From Sphingomonadales bacterium (GTDB taxonomy: Bacteria; Bacteroidota; Bacteroidia; NS11-12g; UBA955): DNA of 61,793 nt. Shown here one piece after another: positions 45,497 to 54,070 of this stretch (position 1 is the stretch's first letter; the number at the start of each line of letters is the position of its first letter). The translations under genes were made by a program, and so were the position numbers. The stretch is from the NCBI GenBank assembly GCA_016872175.1, contig VHBA01000008.1, positions 1 through 61,793 of the forward strand, read 5' to 3'. Below the pieces are notes generated by a model. The model was not told where the DNA came from and made no database searches. It saw nothing but the letters and a program-made list of their open reading frames with translations.

Positions 45497-45941
45497 AAAA
45501 CCGAAAATAGAGATTCTCAACCGCAAGGCCAGCTTTAATTACCACGCCGATACCAAATACACGGCCGGTATCATGCTGCTGGGTACCGAGGTGAAAAGCA
45601 TTCGTGCGGGCAATGTGAATATGGGCGATGCGTATGCCGTGACGGATTCGGGAGAATTGTGGTTGAAAAATCTGCATATTTCGCCCTTTGCCCAGGGCAG
45701 TTTTGGGCAGCATGAGCCGCTGCGTGACAGAAAACTGCTGCTGAACCGCAAAGAGCTTAAGAAAATAGCGGTAGCATTGAAGAATGTGGGTATTGCTGCC
45801 TTTCCCATCAGGCTTTTTGAAGATGAAAAAGGGTTATTCAAACTTGAGTTGGGTGTGGGGCCGGGTAAGAAAACGCATGATAAGCGCGAAGACCTAAAAA
45901 CAAAGGATGTAGAGCGCGAAATGGCTCGTTTCAAACATTAA
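45489..45941 (+). CDS. smpB: SsrA-binding protein SmpB
   Basis: Delivers tmRNA to stalled ribosomes for trans-translation. 150 residues starting at TTG 45489 (MAKKPKIEILNRKASFNY). It shows the OB-fold core YTAGIMLLGTEVKSIRAGNVNMGDAY, NLHISPF, LLLNRKELKKI and the C-terminal basic tail KKTHDKREDLKTKD that inserts into the mRNA path. The start lies inside the end of the thioesterase gene. Confidence 0.96.
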   Translation: MAKKPKIEILNRKASFNYHADTKYTAGIMLLGTEVKSIRAGNVNMGDAYAVTDSGELWLKNLHISPFAQGSFGQHEPLRDRKLLLNRKELKKIAVALKNVGIAAFPIRLFEDEKGLFKLELGVGPGKKTHDKREDLKTKDVEREMARFKH

Positions 45942-45959
45942 TGTCTATTTTCGCAATTC

Positions 45960-46502
45960 ATGCGATTGCTTTTGCTGATTGTTTTTTTGTGTTTTGGCCG
46001 CCTGTCGGCTCAAACCCTTACAGCCGGAGCGGAATACAGCAATTTTACCTGGGAAAAGCTTAACAACGGAGTGATAAACGGCAAAGGATGGGGAAGGGGG
46101 CTGGTTTGCATGCTTTCCCGGGATCTTAAACCATCACTGGAGGCAGGTATCTCTTTTTCTGCGGGAGAGTATATCGAGAATGTTACAGCCCAAACCGCCT
46201 GGGGTGTAGCGCCATACGGACGTTTACAAGGGCAATTGCTTTGGTCGCCGGTAGTGGCACTGGGTAAGCAAAATTCCAGATTCAATGTAAAAATTACGGG
46301 CGGGTATTCAGCCTGTTATGTACCGGTATTTGCGGAATTGGGCTACAGAAAAGTGCATGCAGATGTTTCGGTAGGATTGCGACAAACACTTCAGATGGGA
46401 AAGTATACAGGAATTTTTGCCGATGTATCTCACCACCAGCGGATGGGAGCAGATTTTAAAACCATGCTGGGCGTGCGGTTTGGGGTACTGCTAAGGTATT
46501 GA
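45960..46502 (+). CDS. Small exported beta-rich protein, possible outer-membrane barrel
   Basis: 180 residues with a signal peptide (MRLLLLIVFLCFGRLSAQ) and a mature chain of alternating polar/apolar beta strands with aromatic girdle residues (TLTAGAEYSNFTW, GISFSAGEYIE, FGVLLRY at the end). The terminal aromatic residue fits an outer-membrane barrel signal. No family assigned. It lies 18 nt after smpB. Confidence 0.65.
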   Translation: MRLLLLIVFLCFGRLSAQTLTAGAEYSNFTWEKLNNGVINGKGWGRGLVCMLSRDLKPSLEAGISFSAGEYIENVTAQTAWGVAPYGRLQGQLLWSPVVALGKQNSRFNVKITGGYSACYVPVFAELGYRKVHADVSVGLRQTLQMGKYTGIFADVSHHQRMGADFKTMLGVRFGVLLRY

Positions 46503-46825
46503 TGATTCAAATACATGAATAATGATATTACATTTGTATGCTAGCCTGCAATTTACATTATGTATAAATGGTTTAAAAATAAATAAAAAAATATTGCTAT
46601 TGATTTATTTCAATCAAATGTTTGAATTTTATAACCAAGCACGGTGAAAATTAAGGTAATACTTGATATCTAGCATCAAATGTTTAAACTAAACTGTAGT
46701 CTATAAACTTTAAACTGTCAACTATTTTAGGGGTTACTCGTTCGTCCCGGCCGCGCCGAGACTCACTCGTGAACCCGGGTGGGGAGGCTTCAAACCAAAA
46801 AGCCCGGCTCCTGCGTCGCCCGGTT

Positions 46826-46880
46826 CTTTTTTCGTATCCGTCCACTTTAGCTGCGCTCAGACTTCCGGATACGAAAAAAG
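46826..46880. repeat. Perfect 15-bp inverted repeat beside the tRNA-Ser terminator
   Basis: CTTTTTTCGTATCCG (46826-46840) and its exact complement (46866-46880), separated by 25 nt. The second arm shares AAAAAAG with the tRNA terminator stem, so the two hairpins are mutually exclusive. Confidence 0.85.
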
Positions 46881-46900
46881 CCCCGAATACAGGGCTTTTT
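46875..46900 (-). terminator. Terminator of tRNA-Ser (minus strand)
   Basis: A 9-bp stem AAAAAGCCC/GGGCTTTTT with an 8-nt loop, followed on the minus strand by a T-run. It begins 4 nt beyond the tRNA 3' end. Confidence 0.8.
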
Positions 46901-46904
46901 GGTT

Positions 46905-46992
46905 TGGCGGAGAGAGAGGGATTCGAACCCCCGGTCCTGTTACAGACAACGGTTTTCAAGACCGCCGCATTCGACCGCTCTGCCATCTCTCC
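46905..46992 (-). tRNA. tRNA-Ser (anticodon TGA)
   Basis: On the minus strand the sequence begins GGAGAGATGGCAGAGCGGTC and folds as a type II tRNA. The acceptor stem is GGAGAGA/TCTCTCC with discriminator G and an encoded CCA. The anticodon loop is CTTGAAA (TGA), the variable arm is long, and the T-arm is GGGGGTTCGAATCCC. It reads UCA and UCG codons by wobble. Confidence 0.96.
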
Positions 46993-47081
46993 TTCTTGGG
47001 ATTTCTCCCAACAGGGCTGCAAAAATAGGGTTTATATGCGCCTTTTGCAACGGTTTGTTGCGAAAAAGTGTTTGGCGCCGG

Positions 47082-48191
47082 TTAAATGATGATGCTCTGA
47101 AAAAATAATACCGACATCGGAAACCATAATACAAAAAACACAATGGCTATGGCCCACAGCCAGCCAATGTGAAGGTTTCTGAACATTGAATACCCCGGCG
47201 AAAGCAGCGCACAGCCGCGGTACAGCGATACATCCATGCCCACCGAATACGGAAACATCCAGAATAGAAAAATAAGCATGACCTGAAAGGCCGTGAAATC
47301 GCCTTTGCGACGGATTACTGCCCAAGCGGCTGTTATAAGCACGCCAACCATAATGACCAGATTCTGCACCTCCACCCAGCTTTTCATGCCCCAGCTGTGG
47401 CCGAACAATAATTTCAGGTGCTGACCAAAATGCTTCAGCGGACTGTGCAGTCCGTGTCCGTATTTCTGCTGAATCAGAAACATGGCGTTCCAATGTCCCG
47501 TTGCCACAGCATCATAGCCCCACCAAACCAACATACCAACAAATGTTACCAATCCCGTTTTCAATGCAAGCTGCCATGGAAATGCTTTGGTTTTTATCCA
47601 TTGCATCAAACCCCAAAGGGCAAGCCCAATCAGCAAAAACACCCCACCGCTGTAGGAGAGAACCGCCAAAAAGCCACAGATACCGGCTTTCAGGTATGCT
47701 TCTTTGCCCAAAAAATAATGTAGCAGCATCAGCAAAAACACCACCATCGAAACCGGAAACAAGGCCTGAAAATAAATAGATCCGGGTGCAAACCCAACCA
47801 TGATAAGCCCCAGCCAGCTGCGTACGGAAAAATCCCGTACTTCCCACAACCTGGCCGCTACCATCAGCAATCCCAAAAAGAAAATCTGGCTTAGCCACAA
47901 ACCGCTTTGGGCAGGCGCTGGACCCAACAGTGTACATGCCTTTATCAGTAACGGATACAAAGGTGCCCAGCCGGCGTTGCCACACCAGGCTCCGGGCCAG
48001 TCGGGGCAGGGGATGAGGTTGTGGCCTTGTTCCGCAATTTGCAGGTACAAGCCGCTGTCCCAACGGCTCCAGCATTCTGCAGTCCAGCCGCCATAGCACT
48101 GCGATTCAATGCCCATGAAATGCGAAGCTACGCGGGCCAGCAGCCACACGGTCAGCGGAATGAGCAGTTCCGGTTTCAACCAGAATTTCAT
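47082..48191 (-). CDS. Polytopic membrane protein, PIG-V-like mannosyltransferase family
   Basis: 369 residues, about nine transmembrane helices. The first loop has SRWDSGLYLQIAEQGH, the RWDxxxYxxIAxxGY-type pattern of PIG-V and related GT-C glycosyltransferases, with the catalytic Asp. Donor (polyprenyl-phosphomannose in relatives) and acceptor are unknown here. The start ATG overlaps the stop of the M3 peptidase gene (ATGA, 4 bp), so the two are coupled on one transcript. Confidence 0.72.
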   Translation of the reverse strand: MKFWLKPELLIPLTVWLLARVASHFMGIESQCYGGWTAECWSRWDSGLYLQIAEQGHNLIPCPDWPGAWCGNAGWAPLYPLLIKACTLLGPAPAQSGLWLSQIFFLGLLMVAARLWEVRDFSVRSWLGLIMVGFAPGSIYFQALFPVSMVVFLLMLLHYFLGKEAYLKAGICGFLAVLSYSGGVFLLIGLALWGLMQWIKTKAFPWQLALKTGLVTFVGMLVWWGYDAVATGHWNAMFLIQQKYGHGLHSPLKHFGQHLKLLFGHSWGMKSWVEVQNLVIMVGVLITAAWAVIRRKGDFTAFQVMLIFLFWMFPYSVGMDVSLYRGCALLSPGYSMFRNLHIGWLWAIAIVFFVLWFPMSVLFFQSIII

Positions 48192-49888
48192 TCCAGCGTA
48201 TGCAGTTCGGATTCCAGTGCGTACAGTTCTGATTCCAGAAAGGCAAACAGCGATTGGATATAATTAGCCGAAAAGTCAAACTGAATGCCTGCAGTACGGT
48301 AAATTTCAGGAATGCTGCGGGTATATCCCAGTTTCAGGGCTTCCTTGTATGCTTGCAGTCCTGCCGTTTCATTGGCGTTGCAATTTTTCCAAACGCCCAA
48401 CGCGCCGAGTTGCGCAAATCCGTATTCTACATAGTAAAACGGCACCTCAAAAATGTGCAATTGCTTATGCCAGCTGTAGGCCAGGGCATTTTCGTATCCG
48501 TTGTAGTCCATCATGCCGGTGCCAAACCTGGCAGCCAGTTGAAGCCATTGTGCCTTTCGTTCTTCCTGGCTGTGTCCCGGATTTTCATAAATCCAGTGTT
48601 GGAATGCATCCACCTGGGCAATCCAGGGCAGTGTGCCAATAATGCCTTCCAGTTGCTCGGTTTTGGCCCTTTTCAGTTCTTCTGTATTGCTGAAATAAGC
48701 ATCCCAGCCTTTCATGCTGATAAGTTCCATGCTCATGCTGGCCAGTTCGGCGACTTCGCTGGGCGTGTTTTTAAACGCATTCAGGTGCAAGGGTGCCATG
48801 AGAAAACTATGAACAGCGTGACCGCCTTCGTGTACCAGGGTTTCCACATCGCGCAGGTTGCCGCTGGCATTCATGAATATGAAGGGTAAATTGGTTTCTG
48901 CCAAAGGATAGTTATAACCACCGGGAGCCTTGCCCAGTCGGCTTTCCAGATCAAGCAGTTTCTTTTGCTGCATGGTTTGCAGGCATTCGGCAAAAAACAC
49001 ATCGGTTTTGCGCAGGCAATCCAGGCTTTTGTGGAGCAGGTCTTCTCCATTGGTAAAGGGTTTCAGCGGTTCCCGGCCCAGCGGATCTACCGATGTATCC
49101 CAGGGTTTCAGTGCTTCCAATTGCAATTGCTCTTTGTGTTTTTGCGTGATTTTTTTGAGCAACGGAACCACGTGGGTTTCAATGGCGGCATGAAACTGTT
49201 TGCAGTCTTCGGCGGTATAATCATACCGACCAAGCGCTTTGAACATATAATCGCGGTAGCTATTAAAGCCTGCATTTAGTGCCATTTGATGGCGTTTTTG
49301 CACCATGGTGTCGAACAGCGATTCCAGTTTTTCGGTATCCTGTTGTCTGCGCTCGTTCATCGCAGTCCACACGTTTTCGCGGAGGGCGCGGTCGGTGCGG
49401 AGCAGGAAATTCGAGGCCTGCTGCATGGTGTAGGTTTGTCCGTCAATATCAACGGACATAGCACCTTGTATGGAGCTGTATTCCTGCGCCAGTGTTTGCA
49501 GTTCGGCCTGTATGGGGATATTTTCCTCTCGGTAAAGCTCAATCGCACCGCGCAGGCTGCGGAAATAAATGCGCACGGCTTCATCCTGTTCTGCTTCTTT
49601 GGCAAAGGGAGATTCCACCACCTTGCGGTTCAGTTTATCTTCCAGCGGCGCCAGTTCGGGCTGAATGTTCTGCACAAAATCCAGGTAGGCGGCCTCGTGT
49701 TCCTTGTTGCTTGTATCGCAGGTCATGCGGATGTAGCGCCAGGCAAGGTCTTCGGAAACCGACGATTCCAGGTCCGAAATTTCCTTCAACCAGCTGGCAA
49801 AATCTTCCTTGCTGCTGGCTTCAAAAGCTATCAGCCGGTTGAAATGTTCAATCAGGGCGGCTGCAGTGAGTGGTTTTTCAATAATCAT
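48188..49888 (-). CDS. pepF: M3 family oligoendopeptidase (PepF-like)
   Basis: Cytoplasmic zinc peptidase that trims oligopeptides. 566 residues. The zinc motif HEGGH is in TLVHEGGHAVHSF, and the downstream glutamate ligand is in SEVAELASMSMEL. NLPFIFMNASGNLRDV precedes the motif, as in family M3B. The C-terminus ends with a seven-residue near-repeat, ESELYAL ESELHTL, encoded by imperfect 21-bp units (48190-48231). A promoter -7 box lies just before the ATG at 49888, leaving almost no leader. Confidence 0.9.
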   Translation of the reverse strand: MIIEKPLTAAALIEHFNRLIAFEASSKEDFASWLKEISDLESSVSEDLAWRYIRMTCDTSNKEHEAAYLDFVQNIQPELAPLEDKLNRKVVESPFAKEAEQDEAVRIYFRSLRGAIELYREENIPIQAELQTLAQEYSSIQGAMSVDIDGQTYTMQQASNFLLRTDRALRENVWTAMNERRQQDTEKLESLFDTMVQKRHQMALNAGFNSYRDYMFKALGRYDYTAEDCKQFHAAIETHVVPLLKKITQKHKEQLQLEALKPWDTSVDPLGREPLKPFTNGEDLLHKSLDCLRKTDVFFAECLQTMQQKKLLDLESRLGKAPGGYNYPLAETNLPFIFMNASGNLRDVETLVHEGGHAVHSFLMAPLHLNAFKNTPSEVAELASMSMELISMKGWDAYFSNTEELKRAKTEQLEGIIGTLPWIAQVDAFQHWIYENPGHSQEERKAQWLQLAARFGTGMMDYNGYENALAYSWHKQLHIFEVPFYYVEYGFAQLGALGVWKNCNANETAGLQAYKEALKLGYTRSIPEIYRTAGIQFDFSANYIQSLFAFLESELYALESELHTLE

Positions 49889-49895
49889 TCACTTA

Positions 49896-49903
49896 CAAAA
49901 TTA
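49896..49903 (-). promoter_or_regulatory. -7 element TAATTTTG upstream of pepF (minus strand)
   Basis: TAATTTTG on the minus strand, 7 nt before the start codon, implying a leaderless or very short leader mRNA. No clear -33 box. Confidence 0.45.
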
Positions 49904-49957
49904 CATGTTGCAAGCGGTATGTGAGGATTGTGCTTGTTTGAAAGTCACATAATTTTC

Positions 49958-51253
49958 TCAACTACGCTTACCATACCACTTACGGCGAGGCTTTGCGTCA
50001 CCGCGACCTGCTGCATTCCCCTGGTTTGAATTTCCGTTTCTGGGACGATTCCTGTCACCGTGTGATGGTTTGCTCTGTGAAGCTGTATTCGGCTGGGTCG
50101 TAGCCTGTGCAGGGGCGCTTGAAGCAGGAAATGGATTGTTTTCTGCCAGCGGAATGGACTTGCGTATCAGCTTTTCAATATCGCGGATGTACGGTCTTTC
50201 TTCCTGTTCGCAAAAAGACAGGGCAGTACCACTGGCGCCGGCCCTGCCTGTGCGGCCAATGCGGTGCACGTAGGTTTCGGGAATGTTGGGGATATCGTAA
50301 TTGATTACCCAGGCCAGTTCGTCAATGTCGATGCCACGGGCGGCAATATCGGTGGCCACCAGCACGCGTGTGTTTTTGTCTTTGAAGTTGCTGAGAGCCC
50401 GCTGTCTGGCGCTTTGCCCTTTATTGCCATGGATGGCTTCCGAACGGATTCCGGCCTTGATGAGCATTCTCACTACTTTGTCGGCGCCGTGTTTGGTGCG
50501 GGTAAATACGAGTGCCGTTTCTATGTTGCGATCCTGGAGGATGTCGGTGAGCAGGTTGATTTTGTTGTTCTTGTCGGTGTGATACAGAAACTGCTGCACG
50601 GTATCGGCGGTGGATGATACGGGTGTTACGGAAACCGATTCAGGATTGCTGAGGATGGTATTGGCCAGACTCACAATTTCAGCGGGCATGGTGGCAGAGA
50701 AGAACAGCGACTGCCTGCGATGGGGCAGGGCCTTGATGATTTTCTTTACATCGTGCACAAAGCCCATGTCCAGCATGCGGTCGGCTTCATCCAGCACGAA
50801 ATATTCAATGTCGCGTAGGGTAATGAAACCCTGATTCATCAGGTCGAGCAGGCGGCCGGGAGTGGCTATCAGAATGTCGGTGCCGCGCTGAATGGCGTCG
50901 GTCTGGGGTTTTTGACCCACACCGCCAAAGATCACCACCGATTTTAAACCGGTGTGGCGTCCGTAGGTTTCAAAACTCTCCTGAATCTGAATGGCAAGTT
51001 CGCGGGTTGGGGTTACCACCAAACACCTGATTTTGCGGCGTTTTTCGTTAGCGCGGTTGTTGTAAAGGTTTTGCAAAATGGGCACGGCAAAGGCGCAGGT
51101 TTTTCCGGTACCGGTTTGGGCGCAGCCCATGAGGTCGCGGCCTTTTAGCACAATAGGAATGGCCTGTTGCTGAATGGGTGTGGGGGTGTCATAGCCTTCC
51201 TGCTGCAATGCGCGCAGAATGGGCTCAATGAGGTTGAGTTCGTTGAATTTCAT
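49958..51253 (-). CDS. rhlE: DEAD-box RNA helicase, RhlE-type
   Basis: ATP-dependent RNA helicase. 431 residues: Q motif ([11 protein letters not shown]), Walker A AQTGTGKT (45-52), DEAD ([13 protein letters not shown]), SAT (FFSATMP), then [10 protein letters not shown] and [10 protein letters not shown] in the second RecA domain. The last ~60 residues are basic and rich in Gly, Asn, Arg and Gln, typical of RNA-binding tails. RhlE helicases act in ribosome assembly and RNA decay, often in the cold. Stands alone. Confidence 0.94.
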   Translation of the reverse strand: MKFNELNLIEPILRALQQEGYDTPTPIQQQAIPIVLKGRDLMGCAQTGTGKTCAFAVPILQNLYNNRANEKRRKIRCLVVTPTRELAIQIQESFETYGRHTGLKSVVIFGGVGQKPQTDAIQRGTDILIATPGRLLDLMNQGFITLRDIEYFVLDEADRMLDMGFVHDVKKIIKALPHRRQSLFFSATMPAEIVSLANTILSNPESVSVTPVSSTADTVQQFLYHTDKNNKINLLTDILQDRNIETALVFTRTKHGADKVVRMLIKAGIRSEAIHGNKGQSARQRALSNFKDKNTRVLVATDIAARGIDIDELAWVINYDIPNIPETYVHRIGRTGRAGASGTALSFCEQEERPYIRDIEKLIRKSIPLAENNPFPASSAPAQATTQPNTASQSKPSHGDRNRPRNGNSNQGNAAGRGDAKPRRKWYGKRS

Positions 51254-51507
51254 TTTTAATAAATTTTGACGAGAGCAGCTTTACCGGGTTAAATACGAAT
51301 GGTTTTAATTGTCAGCTGCCGTTGTTGGTGCAAAACCCGTTGATGAAATAAAAACGAGCCAATTAAATGCCAGAGATACTAAAACAGAAAGAACGTTCGT
51401 CTGTGTAGGTGCAAAGATAGGTGAAAATGAAGGGATTGCGTGAAATACGATAAGTTGCGGTAATCCCGCAGAAAAAAAAGCTACTAAAATCGAGTTTATA
51501 AAAACCC

Positions 51508-52059
51508 TTACGATCCCATTTTGCGGGGCGTGGTGGTTTTGGCTTTTACACCACCGGTGGGCTTGGGAGCCGAGGTTTTTACCTTTTTGGGTGCAGCTGC
51601 CTTGCCTGTGGTTTTTTCTGCGGGTTTGTCGCCACTGCTACCCTCTTCGGTGCTTTCTTCCTCTTCCTGTCCCAGTTTGCTCCAGTCCAGCAGGCCTTTG
51701 ATAATGCCATACCAGCTAAACAGCTTCTTCATGTCACCGGGATAAACCTTTTCGCGGTCGTAACTGGGAAGTACCTTGCCCATATAGGCTTTGATTTCGT
51801 CGTTATCGGCATTGGAAGCGGGCGGGTTGGAACCTGCTTCATCCAGCGATTTCAGCTGCTGAAGCACCTGCCACAATTTGGTTTCGCCTTCGTCGGTAAA
51901 CATGGCAATATCTGCCAGTACGCTCACACGCTGCTGCAGGGTGGTGGCAAATTTCTTGCCTGTGCCAATGGTTTCAACAATTAAACCGGTTTTGTTTCTT
52001 CCGATGATTTTGTGCAGGCCGGGAACACCCGATACCGAAACGATGTCTTTCAATTCCAT
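51508..52059 (-). CDS. DUF5606 family protein
   Basis: 183 residues from ATG 52059 (MELKDIVSVSGVPGLHKI), which fits the family better than the upstream ATG at 52068. The N-terminal domain of about 130 residues (GLIVETIGTGKKF, RVSVLADIAMFT, VLPSYDREKVYPGDMKKLFSWYGII) is the conserved part. The tail is low complexity, acidic then Lys/Thr/Pro-rich, and likely disordered. Function unknown. Upstream (51254-51507) I see no gene. Confidence 0.8.
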   Translation of the reverse strand: MELKDIVSVSGVPGLHKIIGRNKTGLIVETIGTGKKFATTLQQRVSVLADIAMFTDEGETKLWQVLQQLKSLDEAGSNPPASNADNDEIKAYMGKVLPSYDREKVYPGDMKKLFSWYGIIKGLLDWSKLGQEEEESTEEGSSGDKPAEKTTGKAAAPKKVKTSAPKPTGGVKAKTTTPRKMGS

Positions 52060-52184
52060 GTGGGGCAAATTTCGGGTTTTATGGGCATACCTGCAAATGG
52101 ATGGAACTTATTGAGAAATGAATATACAAAAAAAAGGTGACATTTCCAAATTAATCCTTCAGAATTTGGCAGGAAACAATCGTG

Positions 52185-53375
52185 TTAACTGAGTTTGCGG
52201 ATACTCAAATACTGAATCAGCCACACGACAGACAAGGCAGCCACCGCACTAATAATGGTAAGCGGATTTATACCTGCAGTAATGTTAAAACCAAATTTTC
52301 CGAGATAATCTGCCACCATGCTTTTAATAAACCAAACCAAAGCTGATGAAGTGACAATAATGACGGTGTAAATGATGCCTATATTGACGGAATACCAGTT
52401 GATGATATGTTTTCGCGGAACACCCAGCAGCAGCAAGGTGTCGATTTCATATTTTGCTTTGTTTATGGAAAGCAATACATAGAGGATGGTAGAAAAGAAG
52501 GCGAGGAACAGGATAACAATTCCCAGAATTCCCACGGCTACCAAAATCATTTCGAGCAGGAAGGCAAATTTGCTTGTCATCAGCCTGCTTTCGTTGGTTT
52601 CCCAGTTTTTTTCTTTGATTAGCTTATACAATTCGCCTGATTTACTTTGGTCAATTTCAACAATCAGACGGCCTTTTTTTTCTTTTTCGGTAGTTGGTGA
52701 TAATGCGTTATTGGTAATGTCCATGAAGTTTTTTGGAACCAAAACCGAGTTGAGCCGCTGGGAGTATCCAACTACGCGGCCGGAATATTCCTTTAAACCG
52801 GTGCCTCCGGTTAATCGCAGTTTGAACCTTGCCATTTTAATGGTGTTGGGAGAGATGAGCGGCAGGCCTCTGGCCGGAGCGAAGGTGAAGTTATACAGGT
52901 TAATAAAATCGGCAGGTAATATCAGTGGAATGGATTCCTGACCTTCTTTCCAGCCCCAGTCTTCGGGCAAATTATCGATAAACCTATCATCAACAGCTTC
53001 AAAAAATAGTTCGGTTCTGATTCCCGGACTGTAATTGCCCATGGATAATTCCGCTAGTACATTGAAGCGGTTGGCGGTGAAAGATCCAACGTTCTGAACC
53101 GATGGCAGCTTTTTAATGTCCTCAATGTCATCAGCGCTAAATGCAGAAATGCCTCCGCTAAGCGTATTTAAAGCTGATATTTTTTTATTGATGATTATAT
53201 ATTGTTTCCCAAAATCATTTTTAGGCTCTTTGAAAAGACTCTTGTATTCAAAATAAATCTGAACAGCGAGCGACAGCAACAAAACTCCTATAAACGTGCC
53301 TGCAATACCACCAATCAGTTGTTTTGGATTCTGGGTTTTGCTCAGTAATTTATGTAAAATGCGTTTTGAGCTCAT
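52185..53375 (-). CDS. FtsX-like ABC transporter permease
   Basis: 396 residues with the MacB/FtsX layout: one N-terminal helix (about 21-41), a large extracytoplasmic domain (about 42-270) and three C-terminal helices (about 275-305, 325-350, 370-392). The domain sequence is not one I recognise. Such permeases act as dimers and either drive lipoprotein or peptide movement by mechanotransmission or regulate cell-wall hydrolases. It overlaps the stop of the ATPase gene by one base (53375) and lies third in the DUF4836-ATPase-permease unit. Confidence 0.82.
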   Translation of the reverse strand: MSSKRILHKLLSKTQNPKQLIGGIAGTFIGVLLLSLAVQIYFEYKSLFKEPKNDFGKQYIIINKKISALNTLSGGISAFSADDIEDIKKLPSVQNVGSFTANRFNVLAELSMGNYSPGIRTELFFEAVDDRFIDNLPEDWGWKEGQESIPLILPADFINLYNFTFAPARGLPLISPNTIKMARFKLRLTGGTGLKEYSGRVVGYSQRLNSVLVPKNFMDITNNALSPTTEKEKKGRLIVEIDQSKSGELYKLIKEKNWETNESRLMTSKFAFLLEMILVAVGILGIVILFLAFFSTILYVLLSINKAKYEIDTLLLLGVPRKHIINWYSVNIGIIYTVIIVTSSALVWFIKSMVADYLGKFGFNITAGINPLTIISAVAALSVVWLIQYLSIRKLS

Positions 53376-54019
53376 TAAATTATTAAAGAAATAAAATCAT
53401 TTTGAACGAATCGCTTATCCAATCCGGTGATAATCAGTCCTGCATTTCGTCTGCGGCATTCTTCCGTAATCAGCAACCTTGCCGCTTCCATGTTTTCCGA
53501 ATCCAAATGGCTGAAAGGCTCATCCAGCATTAGCCAGCGGAAATTTCTGTTTAAGGCGCGGATGATAGCAACCCGTTGTTTCTGTCCGTAGGATAAAAAC
53601 CGGGCTTTGGTGTCCATTTTTTCCTCGATTTTCAGTTTGCTGCTCCATTCTCCAATGGGGAATTCTTCGGTTTTATGGGGTGTGAACGAATCCAGAATGC
53701 CGATATTTTCCTGCATAGTCAGCTCATCAAAGAGTTTTAAATCCTGATAGACAGTGCTGATCTTTTGGTTGCGAATGGAAACCCATTCATCCACACCCGC
53801 ATTTTTCAAAGGCTTACCGTTAAATGATATTTCTCCTTCAAAATCTTTTCTGTAACCGTTAAGAATGCCGATGAGCGTGGATTTACCACTACCGGATGGG
53901 GAAATTACCTGATAGAATTTTCCGCATTCCAGTTCAATCTGCTGATTCCAGACAGATTCCGGATTGATAATCCGAATGGGATTGGGTTTTACCTGATTCA
54001 GGATAAATGAATCTTCCAT
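53375..54019 (-). CDS. ABC transporter ATP-binding protein, H-loop histidine missing
   Basis: 214 residues, at the short end for the family. Walker A PSGSGKST (41-48), Q-loop Gln92 in VYQDLKLF, signature LSYGQKQR (142-149), Walker B RWLMLDE (161-167) and D-loop SHLD (170-173) are intact. The switch region, expected to read xxTHD, is IITGLDKRF (about 196-204) with no histidine. Without that residue ATP hydrolysis is usually impaired, though some ABC proteins use degenerate switches. The best guess is a MacB/LolD/FtsE-like partner for the permease that follows. It begins 51 nt after the DUF4836 gene. Confidence 0.86.
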   Translation of the reverse strand: MEDSFILNQVKPNPIRIINPESVWNQQIELECGKFYQVISPSGSGKSTLIGILNGYRKDFEGEISFNGKPLKNAGVDEWVSIRNQKISTVYQDLKLFDELTMQENIGILDSFTPHKTEEFPIGEWSSKLKIEEKMDTKARFLSYGQKQRVAIIRALNRNFRWLMLDEPFSHLDSENMEAARLLITEECRRRNAGLIITGLDKRFVQNDFISLII

Positions 54020-54070
54020 ACGGAATCAATTGTTTTGAGCCAACACGAAACGGAGAAGAAAATACTGCTT

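Larger units (their letters stand above)
46503..46904. other. 402-bp gap: AT-rich start, GC-rich inverted-repeat region before tRNA-Ser
   Basis: The first ~200 bases are AT-rich, with no gene or clear promoter seen. From about 46730 the composition switches to GC-rich with short self-complementary stretches (GGCCGCGCC, ACCCGGGT), followed by the long inverted repeat and the tRNA terminator listed separately. The open frame across it on the minus strand is read-through of the tRNA and is not a gene. Confidence 0.6.

Noticed and set aside
46684-47022. Minus-strand frame of 112 residues across tRNA-Ser
   Set aside because: It contains MAERSNAAVLKT and GSNPSLSA, the well-known chance translation of a tRNA-Ser gene; the tRNA explains the sequence.
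51254-51507. Intergenic hairpin with an A-run near 51460-51475
   Set aside because: The A-run lies on the wrong side for either flanking transcript to use it as a terminator, and no gene or RNA motif is apparent.
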